A program made the translations under genes and the position numbers. A model generated the notes under the pieces. It made no database searches and had not been told where the DNA came from. It worked only from the letters and a program-made list of their open reading frames with translations. DNA of 32,757 nucleotides from an uncultured Prevotellaceae bacterium (GTDB lineage: Bacteria; Bacteroidota; Bacteroidia; Bacteroidales; Bacteroidaceae): NCBI GenBank assembly GCA_902788605.1, contig CADAKX010000052.1, positions 1-32,757 of the forward strand, written 5' to 3'. Shown here one piece after another: positions 12,959 to 22,343 of this stretch. Each line of letters starts with the position of its first letter. The first letter of the stretch is position 1.

Positions 12959-14626
12959 TTACATTCGCTCGGGCACCTCAATGCCCAGCAGACCCATACC
13001 GTTTTTGATAATCTTTGCTACGTTCTTTGCCAGCATCAGGCGTACGGCCTTCTTCTGCTCATCGGGCTCGTTGAGGATGCTGAAGTCGTGGTAGAACTGG
13101 TTGAATACCTTCGTCAACTCGTAGCAGTAGTTGGCGATACCAGAGGGAGAGTAGTCCTTACCTGCCTGCTCCACGGCAGCGCCAAACTCAGACATCTTCT
13201 GGATAAGCTCGATTTCCTTCTCACTTAATTTAGAGTTTAGAGTGTAGAGTGTAGAGTTTGCTACCGCAGTTCCATCAGCGGCAGGCTGAGCGGTAGCAAA
13301 CTCTACACTCTCAGTTCTACACTCTACACTCTTCCGAAGGATACTCCTTATTCTCGCATACGTGTACTGGATGAAAGGACCGGTGTTGCCGTTGAAGTCG
13401 ATACTCTCCTCGGGGTTGAACAGCATGTTCTTTCTTGCGTCCACCTTCAGGATGAAGTACTTCAGGGCACCCATACCCACGATACGGGCAATCTCGCGGC
13501 GCTCCTCTTCGGTCATATCGTCAAACTTACCCAGTTCCATAGAGGTCTTATAGGCATCCTCTACCATCAGTGCCATCAGGTCGTCAGCGTCAACAACGGT
13601 TCCTTCGCGGCTCTTCTCCTAAGCGGTCCAGCAGGATAGAGAGTACCTGGAAGTGGTAGTTCTGCTCGTTGCCCACTACATAAATCATCTTGTCGATGGG
13701 GTAGTCTTGGAAACGCATTTCGGCAGTACCGATATCCTGTGTCATATATACAGAGGTGCCGTCAGAACGCAACAGCAGTTTCTGGTCCAGACCCTCGTTG
13801 GTCAGGTCGGCCCAAACCGAGTTGTCCTCATGGCGCTCAAAGAGACCCTTGGCGAGACCTTCTTCTACCTTAGCCTTACCTTTCAGATAGGTCTGGCTCT
13901 CGTAGTAAATCTTATCGAAGCCAACGCCCATCTTCTTGTATGTCTCGTCGAAACCGGCATATACCCAGTTGTTCATCTTTTCCCACAAGGCGCGTACCTC
14001 GGGATCGTTGTTCTCCCATTTCACCAGCATCTCGTGAGCCTCCTTGATGAGCGGAGCCTCCTGCTTAGCCTTTTCTTCATCCATGCCCTGAGCCATGAGT
14101 TCCTTAATCTCCTCACGGTAGTGCTTATCGAAGGCCACGTAGTAGTCACCAATCAGGTGGTCTCCCTTCTTGCCAGATGACTCGGGTGTTTCGCCGTTGC
14201 CGTATTTCAGCCAAGCCAGCATTGACTTACAGATATGAATACCACGGTCGTTTACGATGTTGGTCTTCACCACCTTGTTGCCGTTGGCCTCCATAATCTG
14301 AGCCAGCGACCATCCCAGCAGGTTGTTGCGCACATGACCAAGGTGCAGGGGCTTGTTGGTGTTGGGTGAAGAGTATTCGATCATGACGAGAGGCGAATTC
14401 TCGTCTGCTGTTTTCATGCCGAAGCGGTCGTCCTGGTCCATAGCCTGCAGCAACTGCAGCCATGCACCCTCACCGATGCTCAGGTTCAGGAATCCCTTTA
14501 CTACGTTGAACTTCTCAACAGCCGAACAGTTGTCGGCAGCTGCAGCATCTTTTCGTTTGCCTCCATGTCGTAGAGTGCCTTAACGGCCTCGCCTGCGGCT
14601 TGACTTATCAGTGTCTCGATATTCAT
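12959..14626 (-). pseudogene. argS: Arginyl-tRNA synthetase, interrupted by two frameshifting deletions and carrying an in-frame palindrome
   Basis: Three frames together make a recognisable ArgRS. The true start (14626, MNIETLISQAAGEAVKALYD) runs about 30 codons, then the frame shifts near 14533-14545. The second piece (SAVEKFNVVKGFLNL onward) contains the class I motif NKPLHLGHVRNN and runs until about 13610-13620, where it jumps from LLDRLG to SREGTVVDADDL in another frame. The third piece ends at 12959 with GLLGIEVPERM. By comparison with my knowledge of Bacteroides ArgRS about 40 and about 22 residues are missing at the two junctions, including the Lys-containing part of the KMSKS-equivalent. 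A 102-bp palindrome adds about 34 codons near 13231-13332. As written the gene cannot make a functional enzyme, which is hard to reconcile with its essential role. Confidence 0.88.
13231..13332. repeat. Heptad-repeat palindrome, copy B (in frame inside argS)
   Basis: The left arm (13231-13267) has heptamers AGAGTTT, AGAGTGT, AGAGTGT, AGAGTTT and then GCTACCGC. The right arm (13290-13332) starts GCGGTAGC and carries five complementary heptamers (AAACTCT, ACACTCT, CAGTTCT, ACACTCT, ACACTCT). The total of 102 bases is exactly 34 codons and keeps the argS frame open. The core GCTACCGC/GCGGTAGC and the heptamers are shared with copy A at 8227-8324. Confidence 0.93.
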
Positions 14627-14656
14627 ATACCTCTTATATATATTATATTTGGGGTG

Positions 14657-14688
14657 CAAAGGTACTATTTTTTATTGGAATGGACAAA
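14657..14688 (-). promoter_or_regulatory. argS promoter
   Basis: On the minus strand TTTG (14688-14685), a 20-base spacer and TACCTTTG (14664-14657) followed by CACC match the consensus exactly. It lies 31 bases upstream of the argS start codon. Confidence 0.8.
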
Positions 14689-14878
14689 TAAAAGATTGCT
14701 TTTCAATTGAATAAAGGTAAGATTGGTCTCTTTTTGTTAAGGAGTATTCGATTTTTAACGTAAATCACAAATTTGTGGTATTTTATTGTTTAAATCTAAT
14801 TTCTTGATTTAAAACAAGTGAAAAGGCTAAAAAGTGATAAATTATTCGATTTTCGTGCATTATTTTATCAAAAAGTAG

Positions 14879-14886
14879 TAAATTTG
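14879..14886 (+). promoter_or_regulatory. -7 box of the giant secreted protein gene
   Basis: TAAATTTG followed by CGC fits TAnnTTTG, 51 bases before the start codon at 14938. The -33 region is AT-rich without a clear TTTG. Confidence 0.55.
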
Positions 14887-14937
14887 CGCTCGAATTTTAT
14901 AATTTTTCGTTTATTATTAATTTTTTATTAGTTACTT

Positions 14938-17900
14938 ATGGGTAAAAAGTTTACTTTATCTTTGTTAGTGTTGGTAGCCACGCTACTGGCACTACCAATC
15001 CAGGCCCAGGACGCCTACACACTTAGAAAGGCTCCCCTTTCTAAGGTGATGAAAGGCATACATGGCCAGGAGTTAAAGAAAGGCTACACCTTCGTTGCAA
15101 AGAACGTGAAGGAAGTGGCTGCTCAAGCTCGTCTGACTGCAGAGCAGAAGGCCGAGATTAATCGTATTGAACTCGCGAAGTTGTGGGAGAACAACATGGA
15201 GCGTGTTCAGAAAGGCAAATTCAGTCGTTTGATTGAACGTTCTTCTTTCGTTAAGGCTCCCCAGTTGACAGCCAATGCAATCTCAAACGGTCGCCTTACT
15301 GCTCCTAAAAAGGCAGAGAGTGTTGACGTTCACGGCATCATTACTGCTCCTGGAGACGGTGTTGTTAAGGTTTATAAGAATGCTGGTTCTGGTTATTATG
15401 TTTCTAATCAGCAGGTATATAAGACTGCCCTAAGTGGTACTACTCAGATTGTTGAGTGTGAGGATGGTACCGTTTATTTCAAGGATATTGTTTCTACGGT
15501 TTCTTATGGTGTGTGGGTTAAGGGCACCAAGGTAGGAAATACAATTACCGTTCCCACTAAGCAGCCAGTTGCATATAGTTCAGATTATGGCGCTACCATC
15601 AGTGTTCGTTGGGGCGCACTTAGTGGTCAGAACGTCGTCGCTGCTGACAATACTGCTGATAACTTTACTTTTGTAGTTGACGATGTCGCCGGAACTATTT
15701 CACTTCAGGGAACCAGCGAAGACCTGTTTATGGCAACTCTCTGGGATGACGATGATTCTTGGACAGGCTATGGCGTTTATGAAACAGTTTACACCTATGA
15801 CCATGATTATGTTGCTCCAACAACCGTGACCGTGACTCCTCCCGCAGGTCTGGAGACCGAGACATGGTATGCTAGTGGTCATACCTATTCTCAAAATGCT
15901 GGTCAGGTTGCTTTTGAGAGCACTATAAAAGTTGGATTTGATGGTAGTGACGTTTATCTGCAGGGTGTGTTCAGCCGTTTCCCCGACGCTTGGATGAAGG
16001 GTACTATCAGTGGCTCAACTGTTACTTTCGCAGGCTTGCAGGTTCAGGGTGATTACTCTGGTTATACCATCTATGCAACTGGTGGTGATAACTCAGGCCT
16101 TATTGACTATGTCATGACCTATGATGCAGAAAATAAGGTGATCAGCTCTGAAAATGCTCTCTTTGCAAATGCTGCAGAAGACAAACTCTATTATCTGATT
16201 TATGTTACCGATTTGAAGATCGCTCAGGCTGCTCCTGGTGAGGAAGAAGCTACGACAGCAGCACCTGTAGATGTTCTTCCTTATGAAAATGCATTGAATA
16301 CTGCAGATTTGTTTGGCGAGTTTGGTGTTATTGATAGTAATAAGGACGGTAAGACATGGAGCTTCAGCTCTTCTGTTGGTGCTGTGGGCTATTCTTATAG
16401 CACGGCTAATGATGGTGACGACTGGCTTGTTTCTCCTGCTGTTAAGCTGGAGGGTGGTAAGAAGTATCACTTCGCTATCGACGTGGCTGCTGCTGCTGCC
16501 AAGTATCCTGAGCGTATTGAGGTGAAGTTGGGTGCAGAGCCCAAGGCTTCTGCTCTGACTACCGAGGTTGTTCCTGCTACGGATATTGATTTCGCTAACT
16601 TCGCAACACTTGAGAATGATGAAGTTGTAGTTGCTGAAACTGGCTACTATCACATTGGTATCCACGCCATCTCTGATGCAGACCAGTACAACTTGTATGT
16701 TAAGAACTTCCTGATTGAAGCAGGTGTTGATCCAGCTGCTCCTGCTGCAGTTACCAACTTTAATGTTGTTCCCACAGAGAATAAGCTGGAGGCTACTGTT
16801 AGCTTTATTGCTCCTTCTTTGACTTCTGGTGGCGAGACGCTTACTAGTCTGACGAAGGTTGATGTTATTCGTGATAAAGCAGTTGTTGCTTCTCTGACTG
16901 ATGTTGTTCCTGGCGCACAGGTTCAGTATGTGGATAACGACAATCTGAGCATGGGTAATCACACCTATCAGGTTATTGCTTATAATGAATATGGTGCAGG
17001 TGTTAAGAGCGAAGAGAAGACGGTTGCCGTTTCTGCTGTTATTGATGTTCCTGTTGTATTTGATTTTGCTACAGAGAATATCTTTAACCTCTTCACTGTC
17101 ATTAATGCTAATGCTGATGATTACACATGGAAGTGGAACGCTAATTATGGTGCATACTATCTCTTTGCAGAGGAGGATGGTGACGATTATCTGATTTCTC
17201 CTGCTGTCAACTTTGAGGCTGGTAAGAACTACAAGGTTGTTGTCAATGCAAGCTGTGCAAGTAGTGACTATCCAGAGAAGTTCCGTGTGCTGGTTGGTAA
17301 GGCTGCCTCTGTCGAGGGCTTGACTCAGGAGGTTCTTGCTACAACCGTTGTTGATGTGAAGGATTCTACTGATTTTGAGGCTGAATTCGCAGTCGCTGAG
17401 TCAGGTCAGTATTATGTTGCTGTTCAGGCTTTGAGTGATGCTGACATGTATCGTCTGAACATCCATAAGATTTCTATTGAGAATGGTGCAGAGCCTACTG
17501 CTCCTGCTGCAGTTACAGAGTTTGCTGCTGTAGCTGGCGAAAAGGGTGCTTTGGAGGTTAATGTTAGCTTCAACGCTCCAGCTGACCATCAACGTTCTGC
17601 GTGATGGCGAGGTTGTGAAGACTTTCGAAGCTGCTGCTCCTGGTTCTTCTTTGAACTGGAAGGATGAGAATGTTGAGCAGAGCAAGACTTATGTATATCA
17701 GGTGGTTGCAAGCAACGCTTCAGGCGCAGGCTTGAAGAGCGATAAGGTAAGCGTTTACGTAGGCTTCGACGTTCCTGCTGATTTGGCTAACCTGACTGCA
17801 ACAGATAATGCTACTTCAATTAAGTTCGCTTGGGATAAGGTAGGTGAGGTAGGTGCTACTGGTGGCTACGTTAATCCTGCTGCTGTTGACTATGAGGTAT

Positions 17901-19900
17901 GGTCTCTGAAGATTGTTGAGACGATGCTCGGTCAATCTCTTGACTACGATCAGTTGTTGGCTTCTGAAACCGACAAAGATAACTATGTACTTGCTGAGAA
18001 TACCGACGAAGGTGTTCAGGACTATAAGTACTGGGCAGTTCAGCCTGTAAACGTGGCTGGTGTTGGTACCCCCGCTGTCGCTTCAATGCTGGTTGGTGCT
18101 CCTTATACATTGCCTTTCTTTGAGAGCTTCACAGGTAGTGCCTTCCACTATATCTGGGATTACTCTAGCAATGCAGGTATCTTCGTTTCTGAGGAGTCAT
18201 CTGACGATGATGCAGTAGCTTTGCAGTTGACTGCTCTGGATGAGCCTGGTACTGTAGATATCTTTACTGGTAAGGTAAGTCTGAAGAATGCAGCTAATCC
18301 TACTTTGCTCTTCGACGTGAAGTCTGCAACTGTCTCTAAGATTAACGTGATTGGTAGTGTTGAGGGTGGTAAATTCACAGCTATTAAGGCTGACGCTCCT
18401 GTTACCTCTGAGTACACTACCATCAAGGTACCCCTGAACGATCTGAAGGATGCTCGTTTTGTTCAGCTCGGTTTCAGTGCTGATTTCGCAAATGCAACAA
18501 TCGAGGATATCGACTGGGAAACCTATGAGTATGTTTATACTTGGGGTGATCTGCTGAATATCGATAACATCCGTATCGTTGACCTCTATGAGCACGATGT
18601 GGAGGTTGCTCTGAATGCTCCTGCTTCAGTTGTAGCTGGTAGCGCAGCTAAGTTGCAGGTTAAGGTTTCTAACAATGCCGAGAATGCAGCTAACGGCTTC
18701 ACCCTGAAACTGACTGCTGGCGAGAAGGAAATCTACAACAAGACCTTCAACGAGGCTTTGAAGCCCTTCTCTTCTATCGATGTTGAGGCTGCATTCGAGA
18801 CCACCGTATTCGATGAGGCTGGTGATGTGACCCTGACGGCAGAGGTTGTATACGAAAACGACCTGAACCCCGATAACAATGCTGACGAGGCAGTTATCAC
18901 TGTGAAGGAGCCCACAGCTACTGCACCTTCTAACCTGGTTGCTGAGCAGACTGCTGAGCAGGCAGAGAAGGGTGAGGTTACTCTGACTTGGACTGCTCCT
19001 GCAGAAGGTGCTGCACAGGAAGTTACTGAGGACTTCACAGCTTATGAGAACGGTGCTAACGAAACCGGTATGGTAGGCGAATGGACTCTGGTTAACGCTA
19101 ATGGCAAGACCAAGGGTTCTCTGTTCAAGGATCTTGAACTGGCTAATGATGGCCTGGCAAAGGCTTGGCAGGTATTCAACCCCGAGGCTTATGGTATTAC
19201 GAACCCCAGCTTCAATGGTCCTAACGGATCATTGTCAGAGAGCTACCTCATCTCTGGTTACAACCTTGAGGGACAGACCTATCCTGACAATGACGACTGG
19301 CTCATCTCACCTGTGCTGACTGGTATCGCTCAGGAAATTAGCTTCGACATCTCTGCTCTGGACGTTCAGTATGGTCCTTCTTCTTACGAGGTTCTGGCTT
19401 CTTCTACTGATACAGAGTTGGCAAGCTTCACCAAGGTTGCTGGTGCCGAACTGACAACTGCTGGATGGGGTAAGGTAACTGCTCAGCTGCCTGAGGGTAC
19501 TAAGTTCTTCGCTATCCGCAATACTACTCCTGGTGATGGTGCTTTGTGTGTAGCACTGGGTAACATCAAGTACCAGAAGGGTGGTGCAAAGGCTGAAAGC
19601 TTCAATATCTATGTTGACGCTGCAGCCGCAGGTAATACCACTGAGGCAACTGCTATTCTGAAGGAACTTGCTGCTGGTAACCACGTCTTTGCTGTGACCG
19701 CTGTTTATGCAAATGGTGCTGAGTCGAAGCCCGTAACAGCTACTCTCGACGTGACCAATGCTATCAACGAGATCCTGAGCAGTGGTAAGTCATTCACTAT
19801 CTACACTGTTGATGGTAAGCTCATCAACCGTCAGGCTACTAACCTGAACGGTCTGAAGGGTTCTTACATCATCAACAACAAGAAGGTGATTCTGAAGTAA
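14938..19900 (+). pseudogene. Giant secreted multidomain protein (choice-of-anchor-J, FN3, CARDB-like), frame broken near 17575-17585
   Basis: One gene of about 1,650 codons is read in two frames: 14938 to about 17580, then about 17580 to 19900. Sec signal MGKKFTLSLLVLVATLLALP. Residues about 298-430 form a domain starting PPAGLETETWYASGH that is shared with the protein at 22344. Then come repeated units of a choice-of-anchor-J (cleaved-adhesin-like) jelly roll (WLVSPAVKLEGGKKY, YLISPAVNFEAGKNY, later WLISPVLTGIAQEI) followed by FN3 domains (APAAVTNFNVVPTENKLEATVSF begins one). A CARDB-like domain (YENDLNPDNNADEAVITVKE) lies in the second frame. The protein ends with the sorting-type tail YTVDGKLINRQ...KKVILK. 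At the break NVSFNAPA continues as LTINVLRDGEVV, with about ten residues missing compared with the preceding FN3 copy. Confidence 0.85.
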
Positions 19901-19922
19901 TACATTTAATCTCATACATTCG

Positions 19923-19953
19923 GGGAGCGCGAGTCTGCTCGCGCTCCCTGATT
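19923..19953 (+). terminator. Rho-independent terminator after the giant secreted protein
   Basis: GGGAGCGCGAG (19923-19933) pairs perfectly with CTCGCGCTCCC (19938-19948) across a TCTG loop, followed by TGATTTTTCC. It separates this gene from the C10 protease. Confidence 0.92.
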
Positions 19954-19979
19954 TTTCCAACGATACAATTTTAAACAAG

Positions 19980-22214
19980 ATGATTAGAAAAGTAACCTTT
20001 GCTGTCCTTGTCTTCGGATTAACAGCCCTGCAAGCAATCGCTGCTCCGCGTTCTGCAGAACAGAGGAAGCAAGCTGCAGCCAAAGCCATCAACACGCATC
20101 GCTCTGCCAAGCGTATGGCACCGCGTACCGATGCGTTGAAAGTGCTGAAATCAACCCCAACCTTAGAGATTCTTGGCTATGAGCATGGCGGTTTCGCTGT
20201 GATCTCTGCCGACGACCTGGTACCCGAGGTGCTGGGTGTTTCAACATCAGAATACAGTGAGGGTCGTAACGAGAACTTCCAGTGGTGGCTCGATGCTACC
20301 AGTGCAGTCATCAACTATGCTGTCCAAAACAACATTCAGTTGGCTACCACTGCTCCCGATCCTGCCATATATCCCACAGAAGTAGAACCCTTGCTCACTA
20401 CAAGGTGGGACCAGACCACTCCCTATAATAATATGTGTCCCACCTATTCTGGCAGCACCAAGTGTCTGACAGGTTGTGTGGCCACAGCCATGGCCCAGGT
20501 GCTGAACTATCACAAGATGCCTGCGCACGGTGAGGGACAGCGCACGATTTATTATCCCTATCATAATTCCACAGGCCAGGCCGTGACAGCCAATTTTGAA
20601 GAGGACTACTACGACTGGGACAATATGTTGGATGACTATTCTTATGGTGGCTATAATCAGGAACAAGCCAATGCTGTGGCTATGCTGATGCGTGACTGTG
20701 GCGTGGCTGCCGATATGGAATATGGTGGTCCTAGTGACGGTAGTGGTGCCTATTCTCATGATGCTGCCGAAGGCATGCGCAGATATTTCGGCTTTGAAGA
20801 GGCTCAGATGCTGGAGCGTGATTATTACGACGAGGCAGCATGGATGAACATCGTTTATCGTGAGTTGAGCGAGAATGGCCCATTATATTATGGTGGTGCA
20901 GATGCCAGTGGTCGTGGTGGTCATGCTTTTGTGATTCATGGTTATCGTGCCGATGGTAAGGTTTACGTGAACTGGGGCTGGAGTGGTGATGATGACGGTT
21001 ATTATGATATTGCTCTCTTGAATCCCAGTTATTATCGCTTCAGCTATGGTCAGGATATGATTATCGGCGTTAAGAGCAATGCCCGTAGTAAGTTCCGTTC
21101 AGAGAGTGTTACTACCACTGCCGAGGGTATGCTGAAGCAGACCGTTGAAGCACTGGAAGGTGAAGGACAGATAGGTTCGCTCACAGTGAACGGCCCTCTT
21201 GGTCAGGAAGACTTGAAGTATCTGCGTTATCTTGCTGGTCGTGACTCTCTTGGTTTTGAGAGTGGCGAGAAAGTGCGTACGCTGAATCTGACAAACAGTC
21301 AGTTGGCAGGCAATGCTCTGCCCGACAGTGTCTTCAAGAACTGTACCACCCTGCAGCGTCTCTATCTGCCTGCCACCATTGAGCGTATTGGCAGTGAGGC
21401 CTTCAGTGGCTGTAGTCATCTCTACGAACTGCGTATACTCTCAAAGACAGTTCCAGAACTGGGAGGTTCGCGTGTGTTCCAGAATGTGTCCAGGAACGTC
21501 TGTATGCTCTATGTTCGTAGCAGCATGAAGACCAAATACCTGAAGAAGGCTCAGTGGAAGGACTTTGGTGAGAAGAATATTATAGAGGTGGGAACCAGCA
21601 TCCAGGTACGTAACGCTATCCGTAAGTATGGCGAGGAGAATCCCGAGTTCTTCTATTCTGTCAACGGTGAAGAGCTCCACGGAAAACCCGAACTGACGTG
21701 CGAGGCTACAGCTTCATCACCTGCCGGTCGTTATCCCATCGTTGTTAGTCGTGGAACCATCAATCGTGAGGATGTTGACTTCATCGATGGCTATCTGATT
21801 GTTCAGAAGTTGGATGCTACCGCTACCGTTGGTAACTACACCCGCGAGGAGGGACAGCCTAATCCTGAGTTCGGATTCGCTGCCTACGATGGCCTGATTT
21901 CCCTCGATTCTATTCCTGCCTGGCTCGAGGCACCTGTCTTTGTTACTCCTGCCGACGAGACCTCACCAGCGGGCGAGTATCCCATCATGGTGGAGAGTGC
22001 CACTGCAGAGAGTTATAACATGACCTTCGTGCCTGGTGTGCTCACCGTAACAGTGGCTACTTCGGTCAAAGGTGTTGATGTCGCTACTCAGCGTCAGAAG
22101 CCCGTATACTATACCCTTGACGGTAACAGGGTGGAAGGCGCTGCCCGTGCAGGCATCTACCTGGTTCGCCAAGCTAATGGAAAGGTTAAGAAAGTGCGTG
22201 TGGCACATCCCTAA
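19980..22214 (+). CDS. Secreted C10 family (streptopain/interpain-like) cysteine protease with LRR and MBG-like domains
   Basis: 744 residues. Signal peptide MIRKVTFAVLVFGLTALQAIAA is followed by a pro-region/inhibitor-like domain (AEQRKQAAAKAINTH..., FAVISADDLVPEVLG). The papain-like C10 catalytic domain has nucleophile Cys166 in GCVATAMAQVLNYHKMP and His315 in GGHAFVIHGY, followed by VNWGWSG. After about residue 380 a BspA-type leucine-rich segment appears (LPDSVFKNCTTLQRLYLPAT, AFSGCSHLYELRI). Two MBG-like beta domains follow (RKYGEENPEFFYSVNG; EEGQPNPEFGFAAYDG). The end, YYTLDGNRVEGAARAGIYLV, is a sorting-type tail. It probably cleaves host or dietary proteins. It starts only 32 bases after a terminator and no promoter box is clear. 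Confidence 0.92.
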   Translation: MIRKVTFAVLVFGLTALQAIAAPRSAEQRKQAAAKAINTHRSAKRMAPRTDALKVLKSTPTLEILGYEHGGFAVISADDLVPEVLGVSTSEYSEGRNENFQWWLDATSAVINYAVQNNIQLATTAPDPAIYPTEVEPLLTTRWDQTTPYNNMCPTYSGSTKCLTGCVATAMAQVLNYHKMPAHGEGQRTIYYPYHNSTGQAVTANFEEDYYDWDNMLDDYSYGGYNQEQANAVAMLMRDCGVAADMEYGGPSDGSGAYSHDAAEGMRRYFGFEEAQMLERDYYDEAAWMNIVYRELSENGPLYYGGADASGRGGHAFVIHGYRADGKVYVNWGWSGDDDGYYDIALLNPSYYRFSYGQDMIIGVKSNARSKFRSESVTTTAEGMLKQTVEALEGEGQIGSLTVNGPLGQEDLKYLRYLAGRDSLGFESGEKVRTLNLTNSQLAGNALPDSVFKNCTTLQRLYLPATIERIGSEAFSGCSHLYELRILSKTVPELGGSRVFQNVSRNVCMLYVRSSMKTKYLKKAQWKDFGEKNIIEVGTSIQVRNAIRKYGEENPEFFYSVNGEELHGKPELTCEATASSPAGRYPIVVSRGTINREDVDFIDGYLIVQKLDATATVGNYTREEGQPNPEFGFAAYDGLISLDSIPAWLEAPVFVTPADETSPAGEYPIMVESATAESYNMTFVPGVLTVTVATSVKGVDVATQRQKPVYYTLDGNRVEGAARAGIYLVRQANGKVKKVRVAHP

Positions 22215-22237
22215 TCTTCCCTCAGATATCGTTTATG

Positions 22238-22272
22238 GACGCAGGAACCTCATCGTTCCTGCGTCTTTTTTT
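22238..22272 (+). terminator. Rho-independent terminator after the C10 protease gene
   Basis: GACGCAGGAAC (22238-22248) pairs perfectly with GTTCCTGCGTC (22255-22265) around CTCATC, followed by seven T. Confidence 0.94.
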
Positions 22273-22304
22273 GAAAAAGAGTGTGCTAACTCGTTTTTAT
22301 TTAT

Positions 22305-22312
22305 TACCTTTG
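22305..22312 (+). promoter_or_regulatory. -7 box of the gene at 22344
   Basis: TACCTTTG followed by CAG, an exact consensus match, 31 bases before the start codon. No TTTG is seen at the -33 distance. Confidence 0.72.
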
Positions 22313-22343
22313 CAGCCCCAATTAGTAATATGGAAAATACAAA

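Larger units (their letters stand above)
14627..14937. other. AT-rich divergent promoter region between argS and the giant secreted protein gene
   Basis: About 310 bases without a gene. It contains the argS promoter on the minus strand near 14657-14688 and the promoter of the plus-strand gene near 14879-14886. The middle (about 14690-14870) is very AT-rich with no repeat or open frame that I can support. Confidence 0.75.

Noticed and set aside
14533-14545. Translational bypassing or an intein/intron at the argS junctions
   Set aside because: These would leave additional sequence in the DNA, whereas here conserved codons are absent.
17560-17610. Programmed ribosomal frameshift in the giant secreted protein
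   Set aside because: No slippery heptamer or downstream structure is visible, and comparison with the preceding repeat shows residues missing, so a deletion explains the break better.
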